Assembly: GCF_003719335.1 (NCBI RefSeq)
Contig: NZ_RIAS01000006.1
Location: 265,677-329,676 of the forward strand
Reading direction: 5' to 3'
Source: Paenibacillus amylolyticus
GTDB lineage: Bacteria > Bacillota > Bacilli > Paenibacillales > Paenibacillaceae
Length of the DNA: 64,000 nucleotides
Shown here: piece by piece, positions 43,634 through 52,392 of the stretch
Position numbering within the stretch: position 1 is the first letter of the stretch
How the letters are laid out: every line of letters starts with the position of its first letter
The notes under the pieces: model-generated
Told to the model about the DNA's origin: nothing
The model's input: the letters and a program-made list of their open reading frames with translations, nothing else
Database searches by the model: none
Position numbers and translations under genes: made by a program

Positions 43634-43882
43634 TTAGTCACTATTCCGACTCTTTCTATATAAGCGATAAACATCCCTTAATACATCTAAGGCGAGTTGA
43701 AAAAGTGACAACTTACGAAACAACCGCATCATCACCACAAACATGAAAATGAATACAATTTCCATAAAAGTTCTGTTTAGCAGATCGTGACCATACAGTT
43801 GATAAATGCCTCGGCTCAAAAACAATAATCCTCCTCCAACCATTAGCCGAACAACCAGGAGTAACTCTTCTTCTTTCTCCAT
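43634..43882 (-). CDS. Small membrane protein, unknown function
   Basis: 82 residues from the ATG at 43882, which has AAGGGGAAAA before it; the frame opens nine codons earlier without a site. Two hydrophobic segments (about 7-25 and 39-58) are separated by a short polar loop; the C-terminus is basic (YRLYRKSRNSD). No family is recognised. It lies between the terminators at 43962-44009 and 43279-43320, so it forms its own short transcription unit. Confidence 0.55.
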   Translation of the reverse strand: MEKEEELLLVVRLMVGGGLLFLSRGIYQLYGHDLLNRTFMEIVFIFMFVVMMRLFRKLSLFQLALDVLRDVYRLYRKSRNSD

Positions 43883-43961
43883 ATCACTTTTCCCCTTCCC
43901 CAAAATCAAACGTATGTTTATTTTGATCCTGCACTTTGGCTATCTCTTCCTCGATTCCCTT

Positions 43962-44009
43962 AAAAAATAAAAAAGCACCAATCTAACCCTTTAAGGTTGA
44001 TCGGTGCTT
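43962..44009 (-). terminator. Terminator of the rRNA methyltransferase transcript
   Basis: AAGCACC (43973-43979) pairs with GGTGCTT (44003-44009), with ATC/GAT and CC/GG pairs inside. The minus strand reads on into TTTTTATTTTTTA. It lies about 150 bases after the methyltransferase gene. Confidence 0.85.
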
Positions 44010-44158
44010 CCGATTTGAGATATTCAATTTAATTGTCTTTATTATAGTTAATACTTTGGGTTAAGTAAATACACTTATAGAATGATAGAGAAAAATACTT
44101 GAACAATGGTTGGGAAAACGTTAAAAAATAAAATTGGACAGCAGGATTTTTTTATTTG

Positions 44159-44947
44159 TTAAACCATCCGCTGCCGCATCGCTTCAAACAACAATATCGT
44201 TGCTGCCATCGCGGCGTTAAGCGACTCAGCTTGTCCCTGCATCGGAATCGTAATTGCGTCATCAACGAGCTGTGCCGTGGTGTCTGAGATGCCCTTGCCC
44301 TCATTTCCTATAACAAGCCACACAGGCTGGGTAAAATCATAACTGTAACACGAATACGCTGCCTGCAAAGAGGTGCTAACCAGCCTCACGCCTGCGGCTT
44401 TTGCTTCAGGAAGCAACGACTGCAACTCGCCCTCCACAATAGGCAGATGAAACAAAGAGCCCATCGTTGATCGAATCGTCTTCGGGTTATACACATCCGC
44501 ACAACCAGCGCCAAGAACGACACCTGCGGCTCCGGCAGCGTCCGCACTGCGAATAATCGTACCCACATTGCCAGGGTCTTGCACACCATCAAGCACAACC
44601 ACCAATCCTTGTGGCTCTGCGATAAGACTTTGCAGCGACTCTTTGCTTTTTCGCACGATGGCAAATATCGGCTGAGGTGTCATCGTATCCGTACATTTGG
44701 CGATCACGGCAGGAGACACACTGACCCACTCGACTCGCTTCAGTGGATTCTCCAGTCCAGCCAGTTCTACAGGCACTCCCTGCTCACCATCGTACACGAT
44801 ACACTCCAGATCAGCTCCGGCACGCAATGCTTCCTGTACGAGATGAATACCCTCGATTATATATTTATGTTGACGGGTTCGATGCTTTTTCTCCAGCAAC
44901 TGTGCCCATTCTTTTACACGTGTATTTTGCGGTGATACAATATCCAT
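44159..44947 (-). CDS. TrmH/SpoU family RNA 2'-O-methyltransferase (YsgA-like)
   Basis: 262 residues. An N-terminal substrate-binding domain (about 1-100) is followed by the SPOUT knot with its three motifs: DGVQDPGNVGTIIRSADA, IGNEGKGIS and IPMQGQAESLNAAMAA. It should methylate a ribose in 23S rRNA using SAM. In Bacillus, ysgA lies next to sspI and pheS; here sspI is 870 bases away and a ktrA-like gene lies between. The gene has weak overlap with nothing and a purine-rich start region. Confidence 0.9.
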   Translation of the reverse strand: MDIVSPQNTRVKEWAQLLEKKHRTRQHKYIIEGIHLVQEALRAGADLECIVYDGEQGVPVELAGLENPLKRVEWVSVSPAVIAKCTDTMTPQPIFAIVRKSKESLQSLIAEPQGLVVVLDGVQDPGNVGTIIRSADAAGAAGVVLGAGCADVYNPKTIRSTMGSLFHLPIVEGELQSLLPEAKAAGVRLVSTSLQAAYSCYSYDFTQPVWLVIGNEGKGISDTTAQLVDDAITIPMQGQAESLNAAMAATILLFEAMRQRMV

Positions 44948-44989
44948 CGTTCCATCCTTCCCATTTTCGGGCTCATTATTATTCCTTAA

Positions 44990-45652
44990 TCACTTTGGAT
45001 AGGCCAGCTCCAGCTTGGTCAGATGATCCTTGTGCCCGACAATAACCAGCACATCTCCATCTGCAATCCGATCCTCGGCATAAGGAGAGATGTTCATCGA
45101 ACCCCCGCTTTTAATTGCCATAACGTTACAGCCGAAACGTGCCCGGATGTTCAGCTCCAGCAGGTTTTTGCCAATCATCTGCTCAGAGGCCTTCATCTCC
45201 AGAATGCTGTAATCCTCAGATAACTCAATATAGTCCAGAATGTTGGGGGATGTTAAGTGATGCGCTACACGCAGACCCATATCCCGTTCAGGGTAGATCA
45301 CTTTGTCCGCACCAATCTTCTGCAACACCTTGCCATGCAATTCATTCTGAGCTTTTACAATCAATACGGGTACACCCATATCTTTCAATATCAAAGTGGT
45401 CAAAATACTCGCTTGTATATCTTCGCCAATCGCTACAACGACAACGTCAAAATTACGTATTCCCAGCGCTCGCAGCGCTTCTTCATCCGTTGAATCTGCC
45501 GATACCGCATGGGTCACCACATTGGACATTTCCTGCGTCCGCTGCTCGTTCGCATCAATCGCCAGCACGTCAAACCCCATACCGCTCAGTGCATGCGCTA
45601 TACTTGACCCGAATCGTCCCATACCGATTACAGCATATTGTTTCTTCGCCAT
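44990..45652 (-). CDS. ktrA: KtrA/TrkA-type potassium uptake regulatory subunit
   Basis: 220 residues. RCK-N domain with the dinucleotide motif GMGRFG at 10-15, then RCK-C domain (about 135-218). It forms the cytoplasmic gating ring of a Ktr potassium channel, binding ATP/ADP or c-di-AMP. The membrane subunit gene (ktrB-type) is not in this window. Whether it corresponds to KtrA or KtrC cannot be told. Confidence 0.88.
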   Translation of the reverse strand: MAKKQYAVIGMGRFGSSIAHALSGMGFDVLAIDANEQRTQEMSNVVTHAVSADSTDEEALRALGIRNFDVVVVAIGEDIQASILTTLILKDMGVPVLIVKAQNELHGKVLQKIGADKVIYPERDMGLRVAHHLTSPNILDYIELSEDYSILEMKASEQMIGKNLLELNIRARFGCNVMAIKSGGSMNISPYAEDRIADGDVLVIVGHKDHLTKLELAYPK

Positions 45653-45820
45653 CAGGGTATTTAACCTCCCGCTGCATTACGGCAAGACGTACCAATTCCG
45701 GTACGATGCCAACGTAAATAATCCTTCGTAGTATACCACAAAGACAGAAAAACTTGAATGCGCTCATCCTCCACAGGGAACAGTAATACAGCAGCCGAAT
45801 AACACGAGGAGGGAATTGCG

Positions 45821-46054
45821 ATGCCCATTACATTAAGCTTGCGTGAAGCGATTGTTCATAAGGTCCATGACAAGAGTGATGACCAGCTCCGGGAGATGAT
45901 CGAAGGATCAGTGGATGGACCTGAAGCAGCTTTGCCTGGACTTGGTGCCATTTTCGAGATGATCTGGAAGAACACCGAACCTGCCAAGCAGGATGAAATG
46001 ATTCAAATCGCGCAGGAGCATCTGCACACCATTCCCGTTCAACCACTTCGATAA
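45821..46054 (+). CDS. sspI: Small acid-soluble spore protein SspI
   Basis: 77 residues. GAGGAGGG lies six bases before the ATG. The sequence SLREAIVHKV...EMIEGSVD...LPGLGAIFEMIW matches SspI, a minor SASP made in the forespore under sigma-G. The neighbourhood with the SpoU methyltransferase agrees with that of Bacillus. No sigma-G promoter with good spacing was found upstream. Confidence 0.92.
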   Translation: MPITLSLREAIVHKVHDKSDDQLREMIEGSVDGPEAALPGLGAIFEMIWKNTEPAKQDEMIQIAQEHLHTIPVQPLR

Positions 46055-46164
46055 CCGAAGTATTAGCGGGATAAGGGAACCATCAAACCGTTTGTTCTGT
46101 CTGCAAAAAAAAGTCCCCCTAACCCGGCAGTTAGAATAATGCTGCCAAATAGGTAAGGATAAGC

Positions 46165-46197
46165 AAAAAATCCCTCCACCACGCGGCGGAGGGATTT
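46165..46197. terminator. Terminator between sspI and prfC, probably bidirectional
   Basis: AAATCCCTCC (46168-46177) pairs with GGAGGGATTT (46188-46197). On the minus strand the A-run at 46165-46170 gives TTTTTT. It chiefly ends prfC. Confidence 0.88.
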
Positions 46198-46215
46198 CAT
46201 TATATCTCGGTAACA

Positions 46216-47799
46216 TTAAGGCGCAGTTTCCAGGAACTTCGCCGTTGGATTTTTATCGATCGCCGTTCTCATCGCATACTCATTCTCGAAGAGTACAACA
46301 TAGTTTCCTTTTTTATCTTTTACCAGGGCAGAGTTGATCCGGAATTTACTCGGGTCTAAGTTCTCGTCCACGATCCAGCGGGCAAACTGATACTGCATCC
46401 GTTGCAGCTGCACATCTACCCCGTATTCACCCTTCATCCGGTATTCGAATACCTCGAACTGGAGCTGACCAACTACGCCCAGAATGGTCTCATCAAAGCT
46501 CACCGTGTTAAATACCTGAATGGTACCTTCCTCCGTAAGCTGATCGATCCCTTTTTGATACTGTTTGTGTTTCAAGGCATTTTTAACCGTTACCTTCGCA
46601 AAAATCTCTGGCGAGAACGTTGGCAATTCATCGAATACCACTTCACTGCCCTGACTCAGCGAATCCCCAATCCGGAAAATGCCCGGATCGAACAAACCAA
46701 TAATGTCGCCTGCATAAGCCTCTTCAACAATATCCCGATCTTGTGCCAGAAATTGCTGCGGCTGGGACAGTTTAATTTCCTTGCCCACACGATTATGTTT
46801 AACGCTCATCCCTCGCTCGAATTTGCCCGATACAATCCGCAAGAACGCGATCCGGTCGCGGTGCGCAGGGTTCATGTTCGCCTGAATTTTGAACACATAA
46901 CCAGTGAACTTCTCATTCGTTGGTTCAATTTCGCCTGCGGTACTGCGGCGCGGTTCTGGCTTCGGAGCCAGTTCCAGGAAGTTCTCCAGGAACGTCTGCA
47001 CACCGAAATTGTTAATTGCACTACCGAAGAAGATCGGAGTCAATTCGCCACGCTGTACCTTTTCCATATCAAACGGGTCACCCGCGACATCCAAAAGTTC
47101 AAGCTCCTGACACAGCTGATCATGCAGATACTCGCCCGCCATCTCACGGATAATCGGATCTTTGTATCCATCGACTTTTTGCACTTTGATCGTCGAATGA
47201 TCGTCGCCCTGGAACAGTTCCACCTGATTTTTCATCCGGTCATACACACCGCACAGATCGCGGCCTGTTCCAATCGGCCAGTTCATCGGCACGGAGCGAA
47301 TACCCAGCACGTTCTCCAGTTCTTCCATCAGATCAAACGGACTTTGACCCTCACGGTCGAGCTTGTTGATAAACGTAAAGATCGGAATGCCGCGCTTCGC
47401 ACACACCTGGAACAATTTAATTGTCTGTGCTTCGACACCTTTTGCCACGTCAATCAACATCACCGCGCTGTCGGCAGCTGTAAGTGTACGATACGTGTCC
47501 TCACTGAAGTCTTGGTGACCAGGAGTATCCAGAATGTTCACCCGATGATCCAGATAATCGAACTGCATTACAGAGGACGTAACCGAGATCCCCCGTTGTT
47601 TCTCAATTTCCATCCAGTCACTTGTCGCGTGTTTGCTCGCTTTCCGGGCTTTAACCGTTCCCGCAAGGCGAATCGCTCCCCCGAACAACAGCAGCTTCTC
47701 GGTCAAAGTCGTTTTACCCGCATCGGGGTGAGAGATAATGGCAAACGTCCGGCGTTTGTCCACTTCCTTTTGAAGAATGTTATTTGCAGCTTTGCTCAT
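46216..47799 (-). CDS. prfC: Peptide chain release factor 3
   Basis: 527 residues from the ATG at 47799 (the frame extends 27 codons upstream without a site), the usual size for RF3. GTPase motifs: HPDAGKTT (24-31), DTPGH near 91, NKLD near 145. Domain II and the C-terminal domains are intact. It recycles RF1/RF2 from the ribosome after termination. RF3 is present in only some Firmicutes. An AAAGGG lies about ten bases before the start. Confidence 0.94.
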   Translation of the reverse strand: MSKAANNILQKEVDKRRTFAIISHPDAGKTTLTEKLLLFGGAIRLAGTVKARKASKHATSDWMEIEKQRGISVTSSVMQFDYLDHRVNILDTPGHQDFSEDTYRTLTAADSAVMLIDVAKGVEAQTIKLFQVCAKRGIPIFTFINKLDREGQSPFDLMEELENVLGIRSVPMNWPIGTGRDLCGVYDRMKNQVELFQGDDHSTIKVQKVDGYKDPIIREMAGEYLHDQLCQELELLDVAGDPFDMEKVQRGELTPIFFGSAINNFGVQTFLENFLELAPKPEPRRSTAGEIEPTNEKFTGYVFKIQANMNPAHRDRIAFLRIVSGKFERGMSVKHNRVGKEIKLSQPQQFLAQDRDIVEEAYAGDIIGLFDPGIFRIGDSLSQGSEVVFDELPTFSPEIFAKVTVKNALKHKQYQKGIDQLTEEGTIQVFNTVSFDETILGVVGQLQFEVFEYRMKGEYGVDVQLQRMQYQFARWIVDENLDPSKFRINSALVKDKKGNYVVLFENEYAMRTAIDKNPTAKFLETAP

Positions 47800-48127
47800 A
47801 GCGTCTATCCCTTTCATCCGTTCATTCACGTTAATCCGGTCAGCGCCGGTCATCCATAGATTCACTCGGTAAACTTTCAAACCTAGTTGTAAGCTCTAAA
47901 ACTTTATGCCACCAAGGCTAAGCCGGTTGATTATAAACTCGCATGTCATCCTCATCATCAGAGGTACACGATAAATTCATTTTACACATTTACAATGGAG
48001 TTCATCCTTTCAGATCAGTGCTTCCATTCATGCTTTTTCCCTCGTTCTCAATTCAACTCTCCTATTGTACCATAATCTGTGCCGAAAATAACCGATTAGC
48101 TTCCACCAATTCAACACTTTTCTTCAC
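47800..48127. other. Upstream region of prfC
   Basis: These 328 bases contain no supported gene. The minus strand has an extended -10 element TGGTACAAT (TACAAT at 48069-48064) with a poor -35, giving a leader of about 260 bases before prfC. Confidence 0.45.
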
Positions 48128-48169
48128 AAAAAAAGAACCCTTCCGCCATGTAACTGGCATTCGGGTTCC
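48128..48169 (-). terminator. Terminator of the doxX gene
   Basis: Outer AGAACCC (48134-48140) pairs with GGGTTCC (48163-48169) with one mismatch; inner GCCA/TGGC. The minus strand continues with TTTTTTTG. Confidence 0.8.
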
Positions 48170-48195
48170 TCTCATGTCTTACAGATCATTCGATT

Positions 48196-48597
48196 TTAGA
48201 AGATCAGTGCATCCAGCGCATATTGCCCGCCGCCTGTCAGAGCCAGAGCCACACCCACCACAAGGATGGCGAGGTTATACTCAAATCCGTTCTGTGTAGA
48301 CCAGTAACCGTTAGCACCGTGTACCTTAACGATGGCAATCACCATAGTCAGTGCGATCAGAATTCCGCCTACCGGTGTCAGAAGACCCAGCGCGAGCAGC
48401 AATCCGCCGCCGAATTCAGCAAGTCCTGCCAGCAAAGCAACGAGTGCACCAGGTTTCATGCCCATGGATTCAAACCATCCGCCTGTACCTTTGATTCCAT
48501 ATCCTCCGAACCATCCAAACAACTTCTGTGCCCCGTGCGCCATGAACGACAAACCAATCACCAAACGAATCAACAACAATCCTACATCCAACATCAT
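48196..48597 (-). CDS. DoxX family membrane protein
   Basis: 133 residues from the ATG at 48597, which has GGAGG eight bases upstream; an ATG five codons earlier overlaps that site. Four membrane segments, with the family features RLVIGLSFMAHGAQKLFGWFGG near the start and GLLTPVGGI in the middle. DoxX proteins are linked to thiol and quinone stress responses in Bacillus. A strong promoter with a palindrome over its -10 lies at 48786-48826. Confidence 0.9.
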   Translation of the reverse strand: MMLDVGLLLIRLVIGLSFMAHGAQKLFGWFGGYGIKGTGGWFESMGMKPGALVALLAGLAEFGGGLLLALGLLTPVGGILIALTMVIAIVKVHGANGYWSTQNGFEYNLAILVVGVALALTGGGQYALDALIF

Positions 48598-48785
48598 TTT
48601 CTTTTCCTCCATTCGATATATACAAAATAGTATTCTTAGATTAAAGATATTATGCGAAATTTTTTTTCATGATTCTGTCTGCCCGCAAACCCCTTCAACT
48701 GGTTTACTCATGAACGTTCCTCTGTGTCGGAATTTCTATATCACGTTTTGACCGAACGCAGCAGGTCTTTTGCTTAACTCTTTAA

Positions 48786-48826
48786 CTCATGTGTTGAGTA
48801 TAAGTTATTCACTTACTTTTTGTCAA
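48786..48826 (-). promoter_or_regulatory. Strong promoter of doxX with an operator-like palindrome
   Basis: TTGACA (48826-48821), 18 bases, TATACT (48802-48797) on the minus strand. ACTCA-TGTGT-TGAGT (48786-48800) is a perfect inverted repeat overlapping the -10 and the start site, where a repressor could act. Confidence 0.68.
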
Positions 48827-48909
48827 CAACTTAATTTAAATTATTTATTTCCTTTTGATGGAGCCACTTAGGATCTACTTCTTTGTCCGTAACTTCGATG
48901 GGGCATCAA

Positions 48910-48957
48910 CTGAAAAAAGCCCGAAAGACCGCATCTTTCATGCGATCTTCCAAGGCC
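48910..48957 (-). terminator. Terminator of zwf copy 2
   Basis: On the minus strand GGAAGATCGCAT and ATGCGGTCTTTC pair around GAAAG, followed by GGGCTTTTTT. It begins six bases after the stop codon. Confidence 0.85.
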
Positions 48958-48962
48958 CTTTG

Positions 48963-50513
48963 CTAACCATTCACATGCCAAATGACGCTGTCCTCATCCT
49001 GCCCATTCACCGGCCACCAATGGAAACCATCCTGCTCCAGCAGCTTGGCTGTTGCCTCCGGGCCCCACGTTCCTGCCGGATACGTGTACAACTCACCCTG
49101 ATTACGTCCCCAAGCGGCCGCGATCCGATCGACAAAAGACCAAGCAGTCGCCACTTCATCCCAGCGGGTGAAGTATGTGGAATCGCCTTCTGCTGCATCA
49201 TGCAGCAGGCGCTCATAAGCTTCGGGCGAGTTGATTCCGATCATGCAACTCTGGCAGAAGTCCATCGCCAAGGGCTGAATCTCGGAATCCGAGCCCGGCT
49301 TTTTGGCATTAATTTTGATATAAATGCCTTCCATCGGATTCACCCGAATCACAAGCAGATTCGGCTCAAGCTTATATTTTTTACCGAGGTATACGTTATT
49401 CGGCATTGATTTGAACTCAACTACAATTTCCGTTGTTTTCACCGGCAGACGTTTGCCTGTCCGAATATAGAATGGCACACCAGCCCAGCGAAAGTTATCT
49501 ACAAATACGCGTGCAGCAAAATACGTCTCCGTATTCGATTCCGGATCAACCTTATCTTCCTGACGATATCCGGGAAGCTGTTTACCGCGGTACTCCCCTT
49601 CCGTATACTGGGCACGTACAACGTTGTTACGCACATCTTCATCTGACGTAAACTCTCGCAGGGAACGGAGCACCTTCACCTTCTCATCCCGGATATCCTC
49701 CGGGAACAGACGACTTGGCGGCTCCATCGCGATCATCGTCAGCATCTGCAACATATGATTCTGCCCCATATCACGCAGGGCGCCGGAATGATCATAATAT
49801 CCTCCGCGTTCCTCTACACCAACTGTCTCACCCAGTGTAATCTGAACGTTCGCAATGTGTTTGTTGTTCCATAGTGGTTCAAAGAAGGCGTTCCCGAAGC
49901 GAATTACCTCGATATTTTGCACCATTTCCTTACCAAGATAGTGGTCAATCCGATAGATTTCCTCTTCCCTAAACACCTCGCGGATCTGTTCATTCAGCTT
50001 CTCGGCCGATGGCAGATCATATCCAAACGGCTTCTCAATCACCAGACGATTCCATCCACTGCTCTCCAGCATGCCGCCATCTCTTAAACTGTACGACACA
50101 CTGCCAAACAACTCAGGTGCCAGTGCCAGATAGAACAACCGATTTCCCGGTGTTTTGAACTTAGCCTCCAACTGTTCCGTCTGCTCCCGCAGTTCCCGGA
50201 ACCCGTCCACGTTGTTGATGTCCAGTGATTTATATTCAAAATGCTCAGCAAAAGCGTTCCACTCCTGCGAATCCCCCGCCGGGTAACGGCAGAACTCCTG
50301 GATAGATTCCAGAAGATCGTCCCGAAACTGTTCCTTGGACCTCGGACGCCGAGCTACGCCAATGACCGCAAAGTCATCAGCAAGCTTGCCTTCACGGTAT
50401 AAACTGTAGATGGCCGGAAACAACTTCCGGCGGGCCAAATCTCCCGTTGCTCCAAAAATGAAAAATACTGCACCTGGTGTCTGTACTTCATTTTGCATTT
50501 GTTTATTGTCCAT
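48963..50513 (-). CDS. zwf: Glucose-6-phosphate 1-dehydrogenase, copy 2
   Basis: 516 residues. GATGDLARRK is at 21-30, EKPFGYD at 160-166 and RIDHYLGK at 188-195, so all key motifs of an active enzyme are present. It is clearly diverged from the copy at 34513-35967, with a longer N-terminus and C-terminus (ending SVIWHVNG). Both would make 6-phosphogluconolactone and NADPH. It stands alone, between doxX and ywmB. GAGGGG lies close before the ATG. Confidence 0.93.
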   Translation of the reverse strand: MDNKQMQNEVQTPGAVFFIFGATGDLARRKLFPAIYSLYREGKLADDFAVIGVARRPRSKEQFRDDLLESIQEFCRYPAGDSQEWNAFAEHFEYKSLDINNVDGFRELREQTEQLEAKFKTPGNRLFYLALAPELFGSVSYSLRDGGMLESSGWNRLVIEKPFGYDLPSAEKLNEQIREVFREEEIYRIDHYLGKEMVQNIEVIRFGNAFFEPLWNNKHIANVQITLGETVGVEERGGYYDHSGALRDMGQNHMLQMLTMIAMEPPSRLFPEDIRDEKVKVLRSLREFTSDEDVRNNVVRAQYTEGEYRGKQLPGYRQEDKVDPESNTETYFAARVFVDNFRWAGVPFYIRTGKRLPVKTTEIVVEFKSMPNNVYLGKKYKLEPNLLVIRVNPMEGIYIKINAKKPGSDSEIQPLAMDFCQSCMIGINSPEAYERLLHDAAEGDSTYFTRWDEVATAWSFVDRIAAAWGRNQGELYTYPAGTWGPEATAKLLEQDGFHWWPVNGQDEDSVIWHVNG

Positions 50514-50691
50514 AGGCCCCTCTTTCCTCCGGGAAGATCTTCTAATCCGCTTCCCGAGCTATGTAATAGTGTTCAGTTCAGTCGATCTCATTAAACTAAA
50601 TGACAATTACCAGCAAGTCCCAACTTGGATGTGATGCTATTTTAGCATATCACCTGCCAGGATTCAGCTACAATATCATTACCTCCATCAT

Positions 50692-51522
50692 TTAATATTC
50701 AATCGTGATCACCGGAAAACCGACAGTAACACGCGCATCATCCTGCCCACTAACTTGATGTACCGCAAGTTGCATATTTAATAGGTGTGAGCCGCTCAGA
50801 ATCTTTAGCGGTAACTCTGTCGCCTGATACGAAACACTGGCTGTAGCTACATCCTCATAACGCTCAACTTCCGTCATATCCAGTTCACCAAAGAGCTTGG
50901 CTTCCAGCGCTGCTAACTGTTCACCGGGCTTAATCCCCACACTAGCCTGAGCTATATTTGATACGTCTATTGTGGATGATTCTCCATTTCCTTCACTCAT
51001 CTCACTTAACTTGCCCTGTACGGACATATTCCAGCTTGCTTCTTTCAAACCGTTTTCAGTCATTGCCTCCTCCACCTGACCATGTAAAGCAAGCAATGCC
51101 TGACGATCCAGTTTTGCTCTTCCTGCCAGCTGCACGATCACATAATATTCATCCTGTTCTGTACTCGCCACATTAAGCAACAACCCTATTGAAGATTCAG
51201 ACATGCCAACTTCCCCTTCGCTTCGATAGACATCATGTCCGGTTCGAACATCTTGAACGGGTGCTTCAAGTCCCAGATCTGCTGCCAGCTTCACAGCTTG
51301 CGTACGAGCATACCCGTGGCCTGCGACTTGCCATTTGATCACCCATTGATCTGCATGTTTTATAACTGCATCTGCTGTATGTAACAATTGCTCCAGTCCT
51401 GCCACTTCGGTACCAGAACCTTTCTTTTCTACTTCTGCATTCTCTGCATATACCTGTGTAACCCCGATTAAAATAATAATGGCTATGGCAACAACCCCTG
51501 TATTCATCCAACGTTTTACCAA
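50692..51522 (-). CDS. ywmB: YwmB family protein
   Basis: 276 residues from the TTG at 51522, which has GGGGGG seven bases upstream. A signal anchor (about 6-25) is followed by an extracytoplasmic domain with two repeated alpha/beta halves, ending GFPVITIEY, as in the YwmB (DUF1779, TATA-box-binding-like fold) family. Function is unknown, but B. subtilis ywmB lies beside cell wall and sporulation genes. A terminator-like hairpin precedes it at 51624-51662. Confidence 0.78.
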   Translation of the reverse strand: MVKRWMNTGVVAIAIIILIGVTQVYAENAEVEKKGSGTEVAGLEQLLHTADAVIKHADQWVIKWQVAGHGYARTQAVKLAADLGLEAPVQDVRTGHDVYRSEGEVGMSESSIGLLLNVASTEQDEYYVIVQLAGRAKLDRQALLALHGQVEEAMTENGLKEASWNMSVQGKLSEMSEGNGESSTIDVSNIAQASVGIKPGEQLAALEAKLFGELDMTEVERYEDVATASVSYQATELPLKILSGSHLLNMQLAVHQVSGQDDARVTVGFPVITIEY

Positions 51523-51623
51523 GTGAATTCCCCCCGTTCGCTCTGCCAATCTATGAATCTATCAACAGCATGCCCTCTTCAGACTTGACCTATACCTTCT
51601 ACCATATTCTCTCTACGGATGCA

Positions 51624-51662
51624 CAAAAAAAGCCCATCCACCACGTTAGGGCAGAACGAGCT
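51624..51662 (-). terminator. Terminator of the lia/psp operon
   Basis: On the minus strand AGCTCGTTC (51662-51654) pairs with GGATGGGCT (51639-51631), nine positions including three G-U pairs, followed by TTTTTTT. It lies 56 bases after the liaR stop codon. Confidence 0.6.
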
Positions 51663-51717
51663 TTCTGTTCATATTTCTTTCCATTGCAGACACACACCTT
51701 GCGGTTACATCATCATC

Positions 51718-52392
51718 TTACTCGGCTAATCCATTCTTATAAGCGTAGATAGCAGCCTGTGTCCGGTCATCCACATCCAGTTTGGCCAGCAGGTTGGTTA
51801 CATGGAACTTAACCGTCTTAATACCGATGATCAGTTCATCCGCAATATCCTGATTGGACTTGCCCTGCGCCAGCAACCGCAGAACATCCATCTCGCGATC
51901 GGTTAACTCTTCGTGTAAAGGTGCTGCCGCTTGCGGCTGTCTGAACCGATTCATCATCTTGGATGCTACCTGTGATTCCAGAACAGATTGTCCGCGGGCA
52001 GCGGCACGAATCGCATCAGCTACCTCATTGGCTCTGGACGTTTTCAGCAGATAACTGAAAGCTCCTGCTTCAATGACCGGATACATTTTCTCATCGTCCA
52101 GATAACTGGTCAGCACAATGACTTTACATTCCGGGTTCATTTTGAGCACCTGACGTGTCGCTTCAATGCCATCCATACCTTCCATGACAAGGTCCATCAG
52201 CACAACATCCGGCTTATACTCCTGTGCAAGCCGGATGCCTTCCTCTCCACTTCCGGCTTCACCGATTACTTCAATGCCGTCTTCCGTATCAAGAACCGCG
52301 GCAAGACCTATACGCACCATCTCATGATCATCCACGAGCAATACTCTGATCGACGCTTCCGTCTCCGTTTCGACTTCCGGTTCCATTGACAT
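51718..52392 (-). CDS. liaR: LiaR-type response regulator (NarL/LuxR class)
   Basis: 224 residues. Receiver domain with Asp21/Asp22 and the phosphorylated Asp67 (VVLMDLVME), then a LuxR helix-turn-helix (about 157-220, LTDREMDVLRLLAQGKSNQDIADEL). An N-terminal tail of 14 mostly acidic residues precedes the domain. It overlaps the kinase gene by 65 bases, showing tight coupling. It should activate the operon upstream when the kinase is triggered by cell envelope damage. Confidence 0.9.
   Translation of the reverse strand: MSMEPEVETETEASIRVLLVDDHEMVRIGLAAVLDTEDGIEVIGEAGSGEEGIRLAQEYKPDVVLMDLVMEGMDGIEATRQVLKMNPECKVIVLTSYLDDEKMYPVIEAGAFSYLLKTSRANEVADAIRAAARGQSVLESQVASKMMNRFRQPQAAAPLHEELTDREMDVLRLLAQGKSNQDIADELIIGIKTVKFHVTNLLAKLDVDDRTQAAIYAYKNGLAE

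Noticed and set aside
46402..47859. 485-codon frame on the plus strand opposite prfC
   Set aside because: It is a shadow of the highly conserved prfC gene on the other strand. It has no start signal and a Phe/His/Arg-rich translation.
34513..50513. The two zwf genes as an assembly duplication
   Set aside because: The proteins differ throughout and in length and have different neighbours, so they are true paralogues.
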